Below are positions 50,690 through 59,546 of a stretch of DNA of 64,000 nucleotides, in pieces. The position numbers and the translations under genes are program-made. Source of the stretch: Bacillus sp. RAR_GA_16 (lineage in GTDB: Bacteria > Bacillota > Bacilli > Bacillales > Guptibacillaceae); NCBI RefSeq assembly GCF_020165985.1, contig NZ_JAIUKZ010000007.1:1-64000 (forward strand). The letters are read 5' to 3'. Numbering within the stretch: position 1 is the first letter of the stretch; the number at the start of each line of letters is the position of its first letter. Below the pieces are notes generated by a model. The model saw only the letters and a program-made list of their open reading frames with translations. It was not told the origin of the DNA and did not search any database.

Positions 50690-52276
50690 ATGGGTAAACG
50701 AAAAAGTTGGTCTTTTCCGTTCATATGTTTATTGCTCTGTTTCATTCTTGTATTAAGTGCTTGTTCTTCGAAAGATAGTAGTTCTGATGGGAAGGCTGAG
50801 TCCGCTGAATTTAATAAAGAAGGGCTTCCAATTGTTGACGACCAAGTCACCCTGGAATTTGTGTCACCCAAAGCACCGCTTGCTCCTAAATACGACGAGA
50901 TGGAAATTTTCAATACGTTAGAAGATGAGACGAATGTGAAAATTGAATGGAGTAACATACCAGACGACGGTTATGAAGAGAAGAAAAACTTGATGCTTGC
51001 TAGTGGTGACTTACCTGATGCGTTTTATTCAGCTAAATTCACAGATCTTGACATTGTGAAGTATGGTCAAAACGGTACGCTGATTCCTCTTGAAGATTTA
51101 ATTGAAGAGCATGCGCCTAACATTCAAAAATTGTTTGAAAAACGCCCTGAACTAAAGAGCATGGTAACCGCTCCTGATGGACACATTTACACGCTACCTC
51201 GTGCAGAAGAAGCTGGACTTGGAGCCGTACCAAACTTTATGTCCATTAATAAAACTTGGTTAGATGAGCTAGGGTTGGAGATGCCAACGTCGCTTGAGGA
51301 GTATCATGATGTGCTTGTTGCCTTCAAAGAAAAAGATCCTAATGGAAATGGCAAGCAAGATGAAGTTCCGTTAAGTTTCATGTTCAACTTCTGGACTGGA
51401 AACTTTGGTGATATGTTTGCGGCATTTAATATGCCAGATAACGTAGATCATCGCATTGTAAGAGATGGAGAAGTGATCTATACAACTGTTCAACCGGAAT
51501 ATAAAGAAGCCATCGACTATTATCATCAATGGATGAAAGAAGGATTGATTGATAAAGAATCATTTACCCAAGATGTCTCTCAGTACTTCGCTAAAGGGAA
51601 AAACGAAAAATATGGATCATATATTTGGTGGGAATCGGAAGAAGTAGTCGGACCGGAATTGAAAGATGATTATGTTCTCTTACCACCGCTCGAAGGCCCG
51701 AATGGAGATAAAGTTGTTGGTCGCTCCAACTACTCAGACTACTCTCGTGGCGAGTTTGCGATTACGTCGGCAAATGCGAATCCAGAAATTACAATGCGTT
51801 GGGTTGATCAGTTATATGAAACAAAGATGTCAGCTCAAATTAACTGGGGACCAATTGGTACCATTTTTGAAGAAAAAGATGGGAAACTCGTTTTAAAAGA
51901 ACAGCCTGACGATGTTGTGATGGGCGAATTAAGACAAAAGGTTGCACCAAATGGACCAGTAGCGATTTTGAAAGAAGACTTCGAAGAAACAGTTGAAATG
52001 GAGCCTCGTGCAAAACAGCGTTTGGAAGATTTGAATTCCATCTATGCGCCTTATCTTGAAGATGAGAATTACCCGCAAATTTTCTTTAGTCCTGATGAAC
52101 TAGATGAAATTAACCGTCTAGAAGTAGACATTAAAGAATTTACGAATCAGAAGAAAGCTCAGTGGTTAATGGAAGGCGGCGTTAACGAAGAGTGGGATAG
52201 CTACAAAAAGCAGCTTGAAGATATGGGACTAAGTCGCTTAATGGAAATCTATCAAGAAGGTTTGGAATCGCTTTAG
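50690..52276 (+). CDS. Extracellular sugar-binding lipoprotein (LipO/YtcQ type)
   Basis: 528 residues. Lipobox LSAC (Cys about 25) followed by SSKDSSSDGKAE. Family-1 binding fold of the large LipO type: DDQVTLEFVSPKAPLAPKYDEMEIFNTLEDETNVKIEWSNIP, NLMLASGDLPDAFYSA, GQNGTLIPLEDLIEEHAPNIQKLFEKRPE, GHIYTLPRAEEAGLGAVPNFMSINKTWLDELGLEMPTSLEEYHDVLVAFKEKDPNGNGKQDEVPLSF, ending in Lys/Glu helices. Captures the oligosaccharide for the two permeases. With two GH32 genes in the same run the ligand is probably a fructo-oligosaccharide. Confidence 0.92.
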   Translation: MGKRKSWSFPFICLLLCFILVLSACSSKDSSSDGKAESAEFNKEGLPIVDDQVTLEFVSPKAPLAPKYDEMEIFNTLEDETNVKIEWSNIPDDGYEEKKNLMLASGDLPDAFYSAKFTDLDIVKYGQNGTLIPLEDLIEEHAPNIQKLFEKRPELKSMVTAPDGHIYTLPRAEEAGLGAVPNFMSINKTWLDELGLEMPTSLEEYHDVLVAFKEKDPNGNGKQDEVPLSFMFNFWTGNFGDMFAAFNMPDNVDHRIVRDGEVIYTTVQPEYKEAIDYYHQWMKEGLIDKESFTQDVSQYFAKGKNEKYGSYIWWESEEVVGPELKDDYVLLPPLEGPNGDKVVGRSNYSDYSRGEFAITSANANPEITMRWVDQLYETKMSAQINWGPIGTIFEEKDGKLVLKEQPDDVVMGELRQKVAPNGPVAILKEDFEETVEMEPRAKQRLEDLNSIYAPYLEDENYPQIFFSPDELDEINRLEVDIKEFTNQKKAQWLMEGGVNEEWDSYKKQLEDMGLSRLMEIYQEGLESL

Positions 52277-52303
52277 AGAAAATCAATAGTAAATAGGAAC
52301 AGG

Positions 52304-52339
52304 AAAGAAAGTTAGAACACTCGTGTTCTAACTTTCTTT
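52304..52339 (+). terminator. Strong hairpin between sugar-binding protein and GH32 genes
   Basis: AAAGAAAGTTAGAACAC-TC-GTGTTCTAACTTTCTTT, 17-bp perfect stem in the 80-bp gap. With only a modest T-stretch inside the 3' arm, it may be a partial terminator or 3'-stabiliser that raises the binding-protein mRNA relative to the enzyme. Confidence 0.7.
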
Positions 52340-52359
52340 ACAAATTGGGAGTGTGATTG

Positions 52360-54573
52360 ATGGCGAATATGAAGTTAAAAAAATCATTGGTAGCGCATTG
52401 GGCATTTTCAGAAGGCAGTGGAAGTATTGTCCATGACGGTTCTAATCAAGATGCCATTCATAATGTGTTTAATGAGCACCGATCCGCTTTACCTGCCGAT
52501 GAACCGCAGTGGCGTAGTGGAATAAACGGACACGCCCTCTTATTTGACGGCTATTCAACTTGGATTGAACGAAAAGAAGGCATTTGTTCAATCGATCAAG
52601 CGTTTACCATTGAAGCTTGGTTAGCTCCACGTTCATTTGGTGGAATAGAAGATGAGCGACTGACGGGTATTGTGAATCAACATAATCGAGAAATGAATGA
52701 AGGGTTTATTCTAGGTGTTCATAGGCATGGGAAGTGGGCATTGCAGGTTGGTGTAGAAGGTGACTGGATCGAAGTGTGGGCAGAGAATGCTCCGATACCG
52801 AAGGCAAAATGGTCGCATCTTGCCGCAAGTTTTAACGGTCAAGAAGGGCAAATCGCATTGTATTTAAATGGTGAAAAAGTGGCCGAGAAAACCATAGATA
52901 AGAACGTATCCATGTCTGTTAGTCATGAAGCGCTTTTGATTGGTAAAAGTAACGATGCGAAGATGATTGAAAATGTGTTTTCGTTAAATATGTTCAGTGG
53001 TCTACTTGATGATATTAAAATCTATAACCGAGCATTAAATGAAGAGGAAATTACAAAGAGCTTTACAGATCACCTTTCACCTTATCAAGGAGAGATTCCG
53101 CCCTTACCTTATCAGGATATTGCGATCGACAGAAGCGTTTATGATCTGCACCGACCAAAATTTCATTTAACACCACCTGGTCATTGGATGAATGAGCCGC
53201 ATGCGCCTCTTTATTTCAAAGGGCAGTATCATTTGTTTTATCAGCATAATCCACAGGGTCCTTATTGGGGGAACATTCAGTGGGGGCACTGGGTGAGTAA
53301 TGATCTCGTGCATTGGCGCGACTTGCCACTTGCCGTTGAAACCGAAGCAGATGAGTTAGCTCCGGATGGCATTTGGTCAGGAAATGCGGCTTATGATGAA
53401 GAGGGATTACCAGTTTTGTTTTTTACAGCAGGTAATTTATCTAAGAAGCCAAATCAGATGACAGGATTAGCGAGAAGTACGTATAAAGAAAATCATGATA
53501 TCAATTTGAAGAAATGGAAAAAACATCCCGTACCCGTAACCATTCAGCCTGGAAATATGGGGTTGCATCATGACGGATTTCGAGATCCTTTTGTATGGAA
53601 AGAAGGGGAGATCTGGTACCAACTCGTTGGTACTGGAATAGAAGGCGTAAGTGGAGCTGCGATTCTTTTCACTTCTGATAATTTAGTTGATTGGGAATGC
53701 AAAGGTCTTCTCTACGATGACAAAGAGCAGGAATTTCCTTTCTTAGGAGAAGTGTGGGAATTGCCAATTTTACTTCCAATCGGGAAGGGAAAACACCTTT
53801 TTATCATTAGTCCTGTTGGAAGAAATGCTGATGTAGAAGTGTTTTATTGGATTGGAACATGGGATCGGGAGCGTTACCGGTTTAGACCAGATCAGAAAGA
53901 ACCGCAGCTCATTGATGTAGGTGATTTTCATTTCACAGGACCAAGTGCCATGGTTGATCCCAAAACGGGACGCTTGCTCTTGTTTACAATCGCTCAGGGC
54001 AGACGTTCCCTTAAAGATGAATATGAAGCTGGATGGGCACATAATGGCGGTCTTCCTGTACAACTTTGGTTACGAGACGATGGAAGATTAGGCGTGAAGC
54101 CGATCGAAGAATTAAAAAAGCTCCGTAAGGAAAAACTCGTTTCGTTAGAAAATTTATCCGTTGAAGAAACTAATGACATCTTAGCTCATGTGAAAGGGTA
54201 TATGTTGGAGATCTATGTCGAATTTCAAGGCGACATTGCGAGTGAATATGGTGTAAAGGTTTTAAAGTCTGATTGTGAGAATGTCGAAACGCTCCTTTAC
54301 TATAACAGTCATGAACAGACATTGAATATTAAAAAGAAAACAAATGATTCTAGCCTTGCCGCAGCTCAAGGTGGGGAGCTTCTGCTAAATGGGGAACAAT
54401 TGAGGCTTCATATCTACGTCGATTGTTCGATCGTCGAGTGCTATGCTAATGAATTAAAAAGTATAACGACAAGGGTATACCCTGAGATTGAAGCATTAGG
54501 TATAGAGGTGTGGGCGAATGATTCGGTAACAGTGAAGTCGATGGAAGTTTGGGAAATGGGTCCAGCATTTTAA
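52360..54573 (+). CDS. Glycoside hydrolase family 32 with N-terminal LamG-type domain, atypical nucleophile motif
   Basis: About 737 residues from ATG 52360 (GGGAG upstream; TTG 52357 is the alternative). Residues ~8-236: concanavalin/LamG-3 domain (LVAHWAFSEGSGSIVHDGS...LLFDGYSTWIER...FTIEAWLAPR...LDDIKIYNRALNEEEI). Residues ~264 on: GH32 five-blade propeller (RPKFHLTPPGHWMNEPHAP, YHLFYQHNPQGPYWGN, RDP motif D409, acid/base E467 in EVWELP) and C-terminal beta-sandwich (IYVDCSIVECYANE). The standard WMNDPNG has Glu at the nucleophile position here (E279). No signal peptide, so it is probably cytoplasmic and acts on imported fructans. Exact linkage unknown. Confidence 0.88.
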   Translation: MANMKLKKSLVAHWAFSEGSGSIVHDGSNQDAIHNVFNEHRSALPADEPQWRSGINGHALLFDGYSTWIERKEGICSIDQAFTIEAWLAPRSFGGIEDERLTGIVNQHNREMNEGFILGVHRHGKWALQVGVEGDWIEVWAENAPIPKAKWSHLAASFNGQEGQIALYLNGEKVAEKTIDKNVSMSVSHEALLIGKSNDAKMIENVFSLNMFSGLLDDIKIYNRALNEEEITKSFTDHLSPYQGEIPPLPYQDIAIDRSVYDLHRPKFHLTPPGHWMNEPHAPLYFKGQYHLFYQHNPQGPYWGNIQWGHWVSNDLVHWRDLPLAVETEADELAPDGIWSGNAAYDEEGLPVLFFTAGNLSKKPNQMTGLARSTYKENHDINLKKWKKHPVPVTIQPGNMGLHHDGFRDPFVWKEGEIWYQLVGTGIEGVSGAAILFTSDNLVDWECKGLLYDDKEQEFPFLGEVWELPILLPIGKGKHLFIISPVGRNADVEVFYWIGTWDRERYRFRPDQKEPQLIDVGDFHFTGPSAMVDPKTGRLLLFTIAQGRRSLKDEYEAGWAHNGGLPVQLWLRDDGRLGVKPIEELKKLRKEKLVSLENLSVEETNDILAHVKGYMLEIYVEFQGDIASEYGVKVLKSDCENVETLLYYNSHEQTLNIKKKTNDSSLAAAQGGELLLNGEQLRLHIYVDCSIVECYANELKSITTRVYPEIEALGIEVWANDSVTVKSMEVWEMGPAF

Positions 54574-54780
54574 TACTCATTATCCTTGAGGAGTAAGCAT
54601 TAATAAAAGCTATTAAACCAAGTGGCCCGGATGGATAAGTTATTTATTTTGAAGGGCTACTACTTTCCTTAAAGTTAGTAGTTTAAGTCGTCCTTTTCAG
54701 AAAGTAATTTTCTATCGTTCTAGTAAGTTAACATTCATACTGCTGGTGAGCCCAACCTCAAACGCTTGCTCATTTGCCGA

Positions 54781-54809
54781 TTGACAGCGCTTACTTTAAA
54801 AATTATAAT
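54781..54809 (+). promoter_or_regulatory. Consensus sigma-A promoter with overlapping cre-like box, LacI-family gene
   Basis: TTGACA (54781-54786), 17-bp spacer, TATAAT (54804-54809): perfect consensus. TTGACAGCGCTTACT (54781-54795) fits the CcpA consensus WTGAAARCGYTTWNN with one mismatch, so carbon catabolite repression is likely. Confidence 0.8.
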
Positions 54810-54823
54810 GAATTATATAGAGT

Positions 54824-54836
54824 ACGTAATCGTTTA
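54824..54836. promoter_or_regulatory. LacI-type operator C (ACGTAATCGTTTA)
   Basis: Matches ACGTAAWCGWTTA; begins 15 bp after the -10, over the likely start of transcription; suggests autorepression. Confidence 0.75.
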
Positions 54837-54873
54837 CTTGGGCTCTTACATAGAGCTTATTTCATTCAATATT

Positions 54874-54886
54874 ACGTAATCGATTA
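54874..54886. promoter_or_regulatory. LacI-type operator D (ACGTAATCGATTA)
   Basis: Fourth copy of the motif, exactly 50 bp after operator C; contains the palindromic core TAATCGATTA. Confidence 0.75.
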
Positions 54887-54932
54887 CGCATTATGATCGG
54901 AAGAAGAAATTTGATAAGTAGGTGAAAAAGAT

Positions 54933-55958
54933 ATGGGCACCGTTAAAGATGGAAGCAATATGCGTTCAAAAATGAAAGATGTCGCTCAAAAAGCAGGTGT
55001 CTCAACGGCCACCGTTTCTCACGTGATTAACGGGACGAGGTATGTTTCTGAAAATACGAAGAAAAAGGTCTATCAGGCTATGCGAGAGCTTAACTACAGT
55101 CCGAACTTCGTAGCCAGAAGTCTTCGAAGCAGCAGTTCAAAAACGATCGGTTTGATCATTCCTGCTAAAGAAATGGATACCTCGGGCTTTTTCTTTATGT
55201 CAATTGCACACAGCATTGAGAAAAAGCTTAAGGAAATTGGCTATCAGTTAATTCTAAGTAATTCAAATGAAGAAATTGAAAATGAGATTCAACAAATCAA
55301 TATGTTTAAAAACCAAATGATCGATGGGTTAATCATGGCGCCAACTTACGGGGATCATAGCTATTTAAAAGAATTTGAAGATCAATTACCGATTGTATTT
55401 ATTGACCGAAAGCCAGAGGGGATTGATTGTGATTGTGTGCTTGTCGATAACTTCAAAGGCACTTATGAGGCGATGAATCATTTGATTCAGAAGGGACATC
55501 AGAAAATCGGATATATTTCCGGTCCACTTGGCCTAACAACGAGTGATGAACGGCTTAGAGGATATAAGCATGCGTTATTAGAAAACAATCTTCAGGTTGA
55601 TGAATCAATGATTGTGATCGACGAAGCCTCATTGGAAGCAGGCAAAAATGCGATGGCATTTTTACTTGAGCAATCGGAGTGCACGGCGGTCATGATTGGG
55701 AACAACATTCTCACATTAGGTTCAATGGTTACGTTAAATAATAGCAAAATTCAAGTGCCTGAACAGATGGCAGTCATTGGCTATGATAACTATGAATGGA
55801 CAGAAGCGACCAATCCACCTTTAACCATTATCAAACAGCCGATTCATGAAATAGGAGAAAAAGCAGCAGAATTGTTGCTCGCTCGCTTAGAAAATCCGCA
55901 GAAAGAATCTTCACGCGTGAGCTTGCCATCTAGCTTAGAGATACGAAGTTCATGTTAG
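54933..55958 (+). CDS. LacI family transcriptional repressor of the fructan cluster
   Basis: 341 residues. LacI helix-turn-helix and hinge: MKDVAQKAGVSTATVSHVINGTRYVSENTKKKVYQAMRELNYSPNFVARSLRSSSSKTIGLIIP, then a periplasmic-binding-like sensor domain with GLIMAPTYGDH, IVFIDRKPEGIDCDCVLVDNFKGTYEAMNHLIQKGHQKIGYISGPLG, VIGYDNYEWTEATNPPLTIIKQPIHEIGEKAAELLL. ATG 54933 has AGGTGAAAAAG upstream; internal ATGs at residues 10 and 14 are alternatives. Position between the two GH32 genes and four copies of a LacI-like palindrome at the two promoters make it the local regulator, probably relieved by a fructose oligomer. Confidence 0.9.
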   Translation: MGTVKDGSNMRSKMKDVAQKAGVSTATVSHVINGTRYVSENTKKKVYQAMRELNYSPNFVARSLRSSSSKTIGLIIPAKEMDTSGFFFMSIAHSIEKKLKEIGYQLILSNSNEEIENEIQQINMFKNQMIDGLIMAPTYGDHSYLKEFEDQLPIVFIDRKPEGIDCDCVLVDNFKGTYEAMNHLIQKGHQKIGYISGPLGLTTSDERLRGYKHALLENNLQVDESMIVIDEASLEAGKNAMAFLLEQSECTAVMIGNNILTLGSMVTLNNSKIQVPEQMAVIGYDNYEWTEATNPPLTIIKQPIHEIGEKAAELLLARLENPQKESSRVSLPSSLEIRSSC

Positions 55959-55985
55959 GAAAACAGTCGATGGGAGGAGAGGGAG

Positions 55986-56582
55986 TTGGGGGAGCATAAA
56001 TACAAGGTATTTTCTTTTCTAGAAAAAGCAGTAGATTTCCTCTTTCTCAGTTGTATATGGGCGATCATGTGCGTGCCAATCATCACAATTTTCCCATCAA
56101 CAGCGGCTATGTTTGGTGTTGTACGAACGTGGCAACTTCAAAAAGGTGAAGCAGGTGTTTTCATTACATTCTTTAGGTTATTTAAAGAGAATTTCAAACA
56201 AAGCTTTGGCTTATCCCTTATTTGGAGTTTAGTCGGACTTTCTTTATACCTTAATTTTCAAATCGTATCGTTATCTGGATCAGTGCTTGAAGTTGTGATT
56301 TTTATTATAAGTGTCATTCTAAGCATCATTTTCATTGTTGTAACCATATACTTATTCCCTATGATCGTTCATGTGAAAGCAAAGTGGCACGAACTGGTGA
56401 GAAATTCATTTTTTCTTGTGATAGCAAGTCCTTATTCAACGATCATCATTAGTGTTGTCACCCTAGGTACAGTTTATTTCTTGTTAGATAATCCAGCAGG
56501 ACTATTCTTTATCTCAAGCATGTTAGCTTACTTTATTAGTTATTGGTTTCTTAAAGCCATTAGTAAACTACAAATCAATTAA
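55986..56582 (+). CDS. YesL/DUF624 family membrane protein
   Basis: 198 residues, TTG start at 55986 with GGGAGGAGAGGGAG upstream. About five membrane helices; DUF624 pattern FLEKAVDFLFLSCIWAIMCVPIITIFPSTAAMFGVVRTWQLQKGEAGVFITFFRLFKENFKQSF. YesL-like proteins sit with LplB/LplC/LipO-type importers and glycoside hydrolases in Bacillales and are presumed transporter-associated; mechanism not known. In the same transcript as lacI and the second GH32 gene. Confidence 0.87.
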   Translation: MGEHKYKVFSFLEKAVDFLFLSCIWAIMCVPIITIFPSTAAMFGVVRTWQLQKGEAGVFITFFRLFKENFKQSFGLSLIWSLVGLSLYLNFQIVSLSGSVLEVVIFIISVILSIIFIVVTIYLFPMIVHVKAKWHELVRNSFFLVIASPYSTIIISVVTLGTVYFLLDNPAGLFFISSMLAYFISYWFLKAISKLQIN

Positions 56583-56624
56583 TCGTTTCGTTAAAAACTT
56601 TGTTGACGGAAAGGGTGCTGAATA

Positions 56625-58124
56625 TTGGATGTTGAACAAGTGATTCCTCGAAGCAACTATTCAGAGAAGCATAGACCTCAGTTTCATTTCACTCCGGAAT
56701 CAAATTGGATGAATGATCCAAATGGAATGGTTTATTTTAACGGAGAATATCATTTATTCTATCAATACCATCCTTATAGTAGCGTGTGGGGACCGATGCA
56801 TTGGGGACACGCGGTGAGTAAAGATCTCATTCACTGGGAGCACCTCCCTATTGCGTTAAAGCCCGATCAAAACGGGGCTATTTTCTCAGGAAGTGCGGTA
56901 GTTGACTGGGATGATACAACTGGTTTCTTTAAAGGGCAAAGTGGTCTCGTAGCCATCTTCACTCATGCGGATACATACCCTGGATCTGAGAGACCAAGGC
57001 AGCGGCAGAGTCTAGCTTACAGCAGCGATAATGGGAGGAGCTGGACATTTTATAAAGGCAATCCGGTCTTGTCAGAACCTCGAATTCTAGATTTTCGAGA
57101 CCCTAAAGTTTTCTGGCACAAAGAAACGAACCGCTGGGTGATGGTGATTGCATCGGGGCAATCCATTAGTCTTTATACATCCTTCAATTTAATCGATTGG
57201 CAGTTTGCGAGCACGTTTGGAGAGAATGAAGGATCGCATCATGGAGTATGGGAATGCCCTGATTTATTTCAACTACCAGTGGATCACGATCCATCCAAAC
57301 AAAAGTGGGTATTACTCGTTAGTCTAGGCGACAATCCAGATGTTGAGAGCGGTTCAAAAACGCAATATTTTATTGGTGAATTTGATGGCGAAACGTTTCG
57401 AAATGATTATCAATCAAATCATGTGCGCTGGCTTGATCACGGAAGAGATAACTACGCAAGCGTAACGTGGTCTGATCTACCAGCTCATGATGGGAGAAGG
57501 ATTTTGATTGGATGGATGAGCAACTGGCGCTATGCGAATGAAACGCCTACAGAAGGCTGGCGAAGCGCGATGACAATCCCTAGAGAATTAGCCCTGAAAT
57601 CCACTTCGAATGGTATCCAACTTACCCAACAGCCTGTTGCAGAACTTGAAAAGATTAAAGAGCCTCTCGCTCTGTTTAAAGATCAAAAGGTACAATCAGG
57701 AGATAATCTCCTAGCTAGTATACGTGGAAACACCCTTGCGGTAACGATTGATCTTGATCCAGGTTTATCAGAAGTCGTTGGCTTAAAGGTCTTAAAGTCT
57801 GATAAGGAAGAGACTGTTATCGAATATCATACTGAAACAGAAATGCTAACCTTTGATCGAACTCATTCAGGAAACTCTTCTTTTCATAATTCTTTTGCCT
57901 GTAAGAAGTCAGTAAAGATGCCACTTATTCAAAAGCGCTTGCAGTTGGTCGTGTTAATTGATCGCTCCTCTATTGAGATTTTTGGCAATGGTGGGAAAAC
58001 GGTCCTTACAAATTTGGTGTTTCCGAATGAGGATCGTAATGGTCTGGAGTTATACAGTAGCGGTGAAGGTTTTATTCATTCAATGGAGATAAATCGATTG
58101 AAGTCAGTGTGGTCTAATCGATAA
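56625..58124 (+). CDS. Glycoside hydrolase family 32 (levanase/exo-inulinase/sucrose-6-P hydrolase type)
   Basis: 499 residues, TTG start at 56625 with GGAAAGGGTGCTG upstream. Canonical GH32 motifs: nucleophile D31 in NWMNDPNG, YHLFYQYHP, FSGSAVVD, transition-state D159 in DFRDPKVF, acid/base E210 in WECPDLF. A C-terminal beta-sandwich (QLVVLIDRSSIEIFGNGGKTVLTNLVFP) is present. No signal peptide: intracellular. Cleaves terminal beta-fructosyl units; without a PTS gene in the cluster, non-phosphorylated fructo-oligosaccharides imported by the ABC system are the probable substrate. It complements the atypical LamG-GH32 enzyme. Confidence 0.92.
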   Translation: MDVEQVIPRSNYSEKHRPQFHFTPESNWMNDPNGMVYFNGEYHLFYQYHPYSSVWGPMHWGHAVSKDLIHWEHLPIALKPDQNGAIFSGSAVVDWDDTTGFFKGQSGLVAIFTHADTYPGSERPRQRQSLAYSSDNGRSWTFYKGNPVLSEPRILDFRDPKVFWHKETNRWVMVIASGQSISLYTSFNLIDWQFASTFGENEGSHHGVWECPDLFQLPVDHDPSKQKWVLLVSLGDNPDVESGSKTQYFIGEFDGETFRNDYQSNHVRWLDHGRDNYASVTWSDLPAHDGRRILIGWMSNWRYANETPTEGWRSAMTIPRELALKSTSNGIQLTQQPVAELEKIKEPLALFKDQKVQSGDNLLASIRGNTLAVTIDLDPGLSEVVGLKVLKSDKEETVIEYHTETEMLTFDRTHSGNSSFHNSFACKKSVKMPLIQKRLQLVVLIDRSSIEIFGNGGKTVLTNLVFPNEDRNGLELYSSGEGFIHSMEINRLKSVWSNR

Positions 58125-58161
58125 CTTGTATTCGGAAATAGGAGAGAGACTTTGAAACGTC

Positions 58162-58207
58162 ATAGGTAAAGGCCGAGTTTCCAAATAGAAACTCGGCCTT
58201 TACCTAT
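58162..58207. terminator. Bidirectional terminator of fructan cluster
   Basis: ATAGGTAAAGGCCGAGTTTC and its complement, 20-bp perfect stem with a 6-base loop, between convergent genes. Confidence 0.88.
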
Positions 58208-58233
58208 GCTGCTTCTAAAACGCCTTAATAGAA

Positions 58234-58650
58234 TTAGAGTGGTATGTTTTCATTTTTTTTAATTAGGTGAGTCATGTCTTCAGATTTCACATTTAAAAAC
58301 ATGTTTATAACGAACAGGATAACGCTTAAGAGAAGGAGGTTAGGAAAGATCATGAGAAGAACCGTTAAGGAAGTATTACCGGCAAGGAAGAAAGATAGCC
58401 CAAGCATAAATAGAGGGAATGAAACGTTATAAAGCCAGAAATGAAGTTTTGCTAAACGTGTTTCACTAGCTTTTGGAAATAGAATATAAATAAAACCGAA
58501 CAAGCCCATTGAAGCCCAACCTAGTAGGTTAATATGAGCGTGAGCACCTGCCAAACTGTGATCCTCCATGATCTCCATCACTAACCCCATACTCACTCCA
58601 ATTAGGAAATAAAGAGCTGCCAATTTAAGAAACCATACGCCCATTTTCAT
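58234..58650 (-). CDS. Small membrane protein related to cytochrome oxidase subunit I (cbb3-like)
   Basis: About 138 residues from ATG 58648-58650 (AGGAGGGATTCA upstream). Four hydrophobic helices: VWFLKLAALYFLIGVSMGLVMEI, the signature AHAHINLLGWASMGLFGFIYILFP, LHFWLYNVSFPLFMLGLSFFLAG, LLMIFPNLLLLSVILFVINMFL. The HAHxNLLGW segment is typical of CcoN/NnrS-related heme-copper oxidase-like proteins, but only four helices exist, so it is not a full oxidase. It may bind heme through the conserved His. Function unknown; monocistronic. Confidence 0.7.
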   Translation of the reverse strand: MKMGVWFLKLAALYFLIGVSMGLVMEIMEDHSLAGAHAHINLLGWASMGLFGFIYILFPKASETRLAKLHFWLYNVSFPLFMLGLSFFLAGNTSLTVLLMIFPNLLLLSVILFVINMFLNVKSEDMTHLIKKNENIPL

Positions 58651-58815
58651 TGAATCCCTCCTAAACATGTTTGATTGCCCGTTTAAGTATATCTACCTAG
58701 ATGGTAGATTATGACGAGTACTTCTCAATTTTTTCACTTCTCATTTGGTACAATAAAACCAATCGAAGTTAACTTTTTAAAAAAGTTAAACTCTAAAAAA
58801 AGGTAAGGTGTCAAA

Positions 58816-59487
58816 ATGAACATTAAACAAAAATGTGCCAAAGCAGCGCTAGCATACATAACAGATAACACCATCATCGGTCTCGGTGGTGGAAGTACAA
58901 TTGGTCATTTAATTGATTTTATTAAGGAAGAAAAGTTAAATGTAAAAGTGGTAACGCCATCTCTCAAAACGAAGCATCTATGCGTAAATCAGGGACTTGA
59001 AGTGTTACCAACAAGTACCGTTGATGAAATAGATGTTGCATTTGATGGGTGTGATGAGGTTGATGAGAATTTGCATGCACTGAAGAGCGGAGGAGGCATT
59101 CATACGCAGGAAAAACTCATTGCTCATATGGCAAAAGAATATATTTTGCTTGTAGATGATTCGAAAGTTGTGTCGGAGTTAACTTATAGGCATCCAGTCG
59201 TGCTTGAAATCGTGCAGGATTCACTATCATTAGTGCTAAGGAAAGTGAAAGAAATAGATGGAAAGGCAGAAGTGCGTTCAAGTTCTGCGAAGGATGGCTA
59301 TACCGTTACCGACTATGGAAATTTTTTAGTGGATGTGTGGTTTGAGAAGGGGCAAAATGGTAGGCAACTTGATACAAATCTGAAAGCCATACCTGGTGTA
59401 CTTGATGTGTCGCTCTTTACGACGGTAGTGTCAAAAGCATTAGTGGCTAGTGAAGAAGGAATTCACGAGATTTCAAAAAGAGATTAA
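58816..59487 (+). CDS. rpiA: Ribose-5-phosphate isomerase A
   Basis: 223 residues. RpiA signatures: IIGLGGGSTIGHLIDFI, SLKTKHLCVNQGLEV, DVAFDGCDEVDENLHALKSGGGIHTQEKLIAHMAKEYILLVDDSK, HPVVLEI, and DYGNFLVDVWF. Interconverts ribose-5-phosphate and ribulose-5-phosphate. Firmicutes of the Bacillus type often rely on RpiB, so an RpiA here is an accessory or alternative isomerase. Ribosome binding site AAAGGTAAGGTGTCAAA. An A/T-rich inverted repeat AACTTTTTAAAAAAGTT sits about 45 bp upstream. Confidence 0.92.
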   Translation: MNIKQKCAKAALAYITDNTIIGLGGGSTIGHLIDFIKEEKLNVKVVTPSLKTKHLCVNQGLEVLPTSTVDEIDVAFDGCDEVDENLHALKSGGGIHTQEKLIAHMAKEYILLVDDSKVVSELTYRHPVVLEIVQDSLSLVLRKVKEIDGKAEVRSSSAKDGYTVTDYGNFLVDVWFEKGQNGRQLDTNLKAIPGVLDVSLFTTVVSKALVASEEGIHEISKRD

Positions 59488-59504
59488 CGATCCTAAATGA
59501 AAAA

Positions 59505-59545
59505 AGGTGCCTGTCACTCCTTCTAACTAGGAGGACGAGGCACCT
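59505..59545. terminator. Bidirectional terminator between rpiA and hxlR-type gene
   Basis: AGGTGCCT...AGGCACCT with an inner CTCCT/AGGAG stem, between convergent genes; T-rich flanks. Confidence 0.75.
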
Positions 59546-59546
59546 A

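Larger units (their letters stand above)
54574..54932. other. Intergenic regulatory region of LacI gene
   Basis: Holds a perfect sigma-A promoter with a cre-like site (54781-54809) and two LacI-type operators (54824-54836, 54874-54886). The first ~200 bp after the GH32 stop contain no clear terminator, so some read-through into lacI is possible. Confidence 0.6.

Noticed and set aside
58756-58800. GTTAA-containing A/T repeat upstream of rpiA as a further GbsR site
   Set aside because: The arms and 8-bp spacing do not match the GTTAA-N8-TTAAY pattern; it is an AT-rich palindrome of different geometry.
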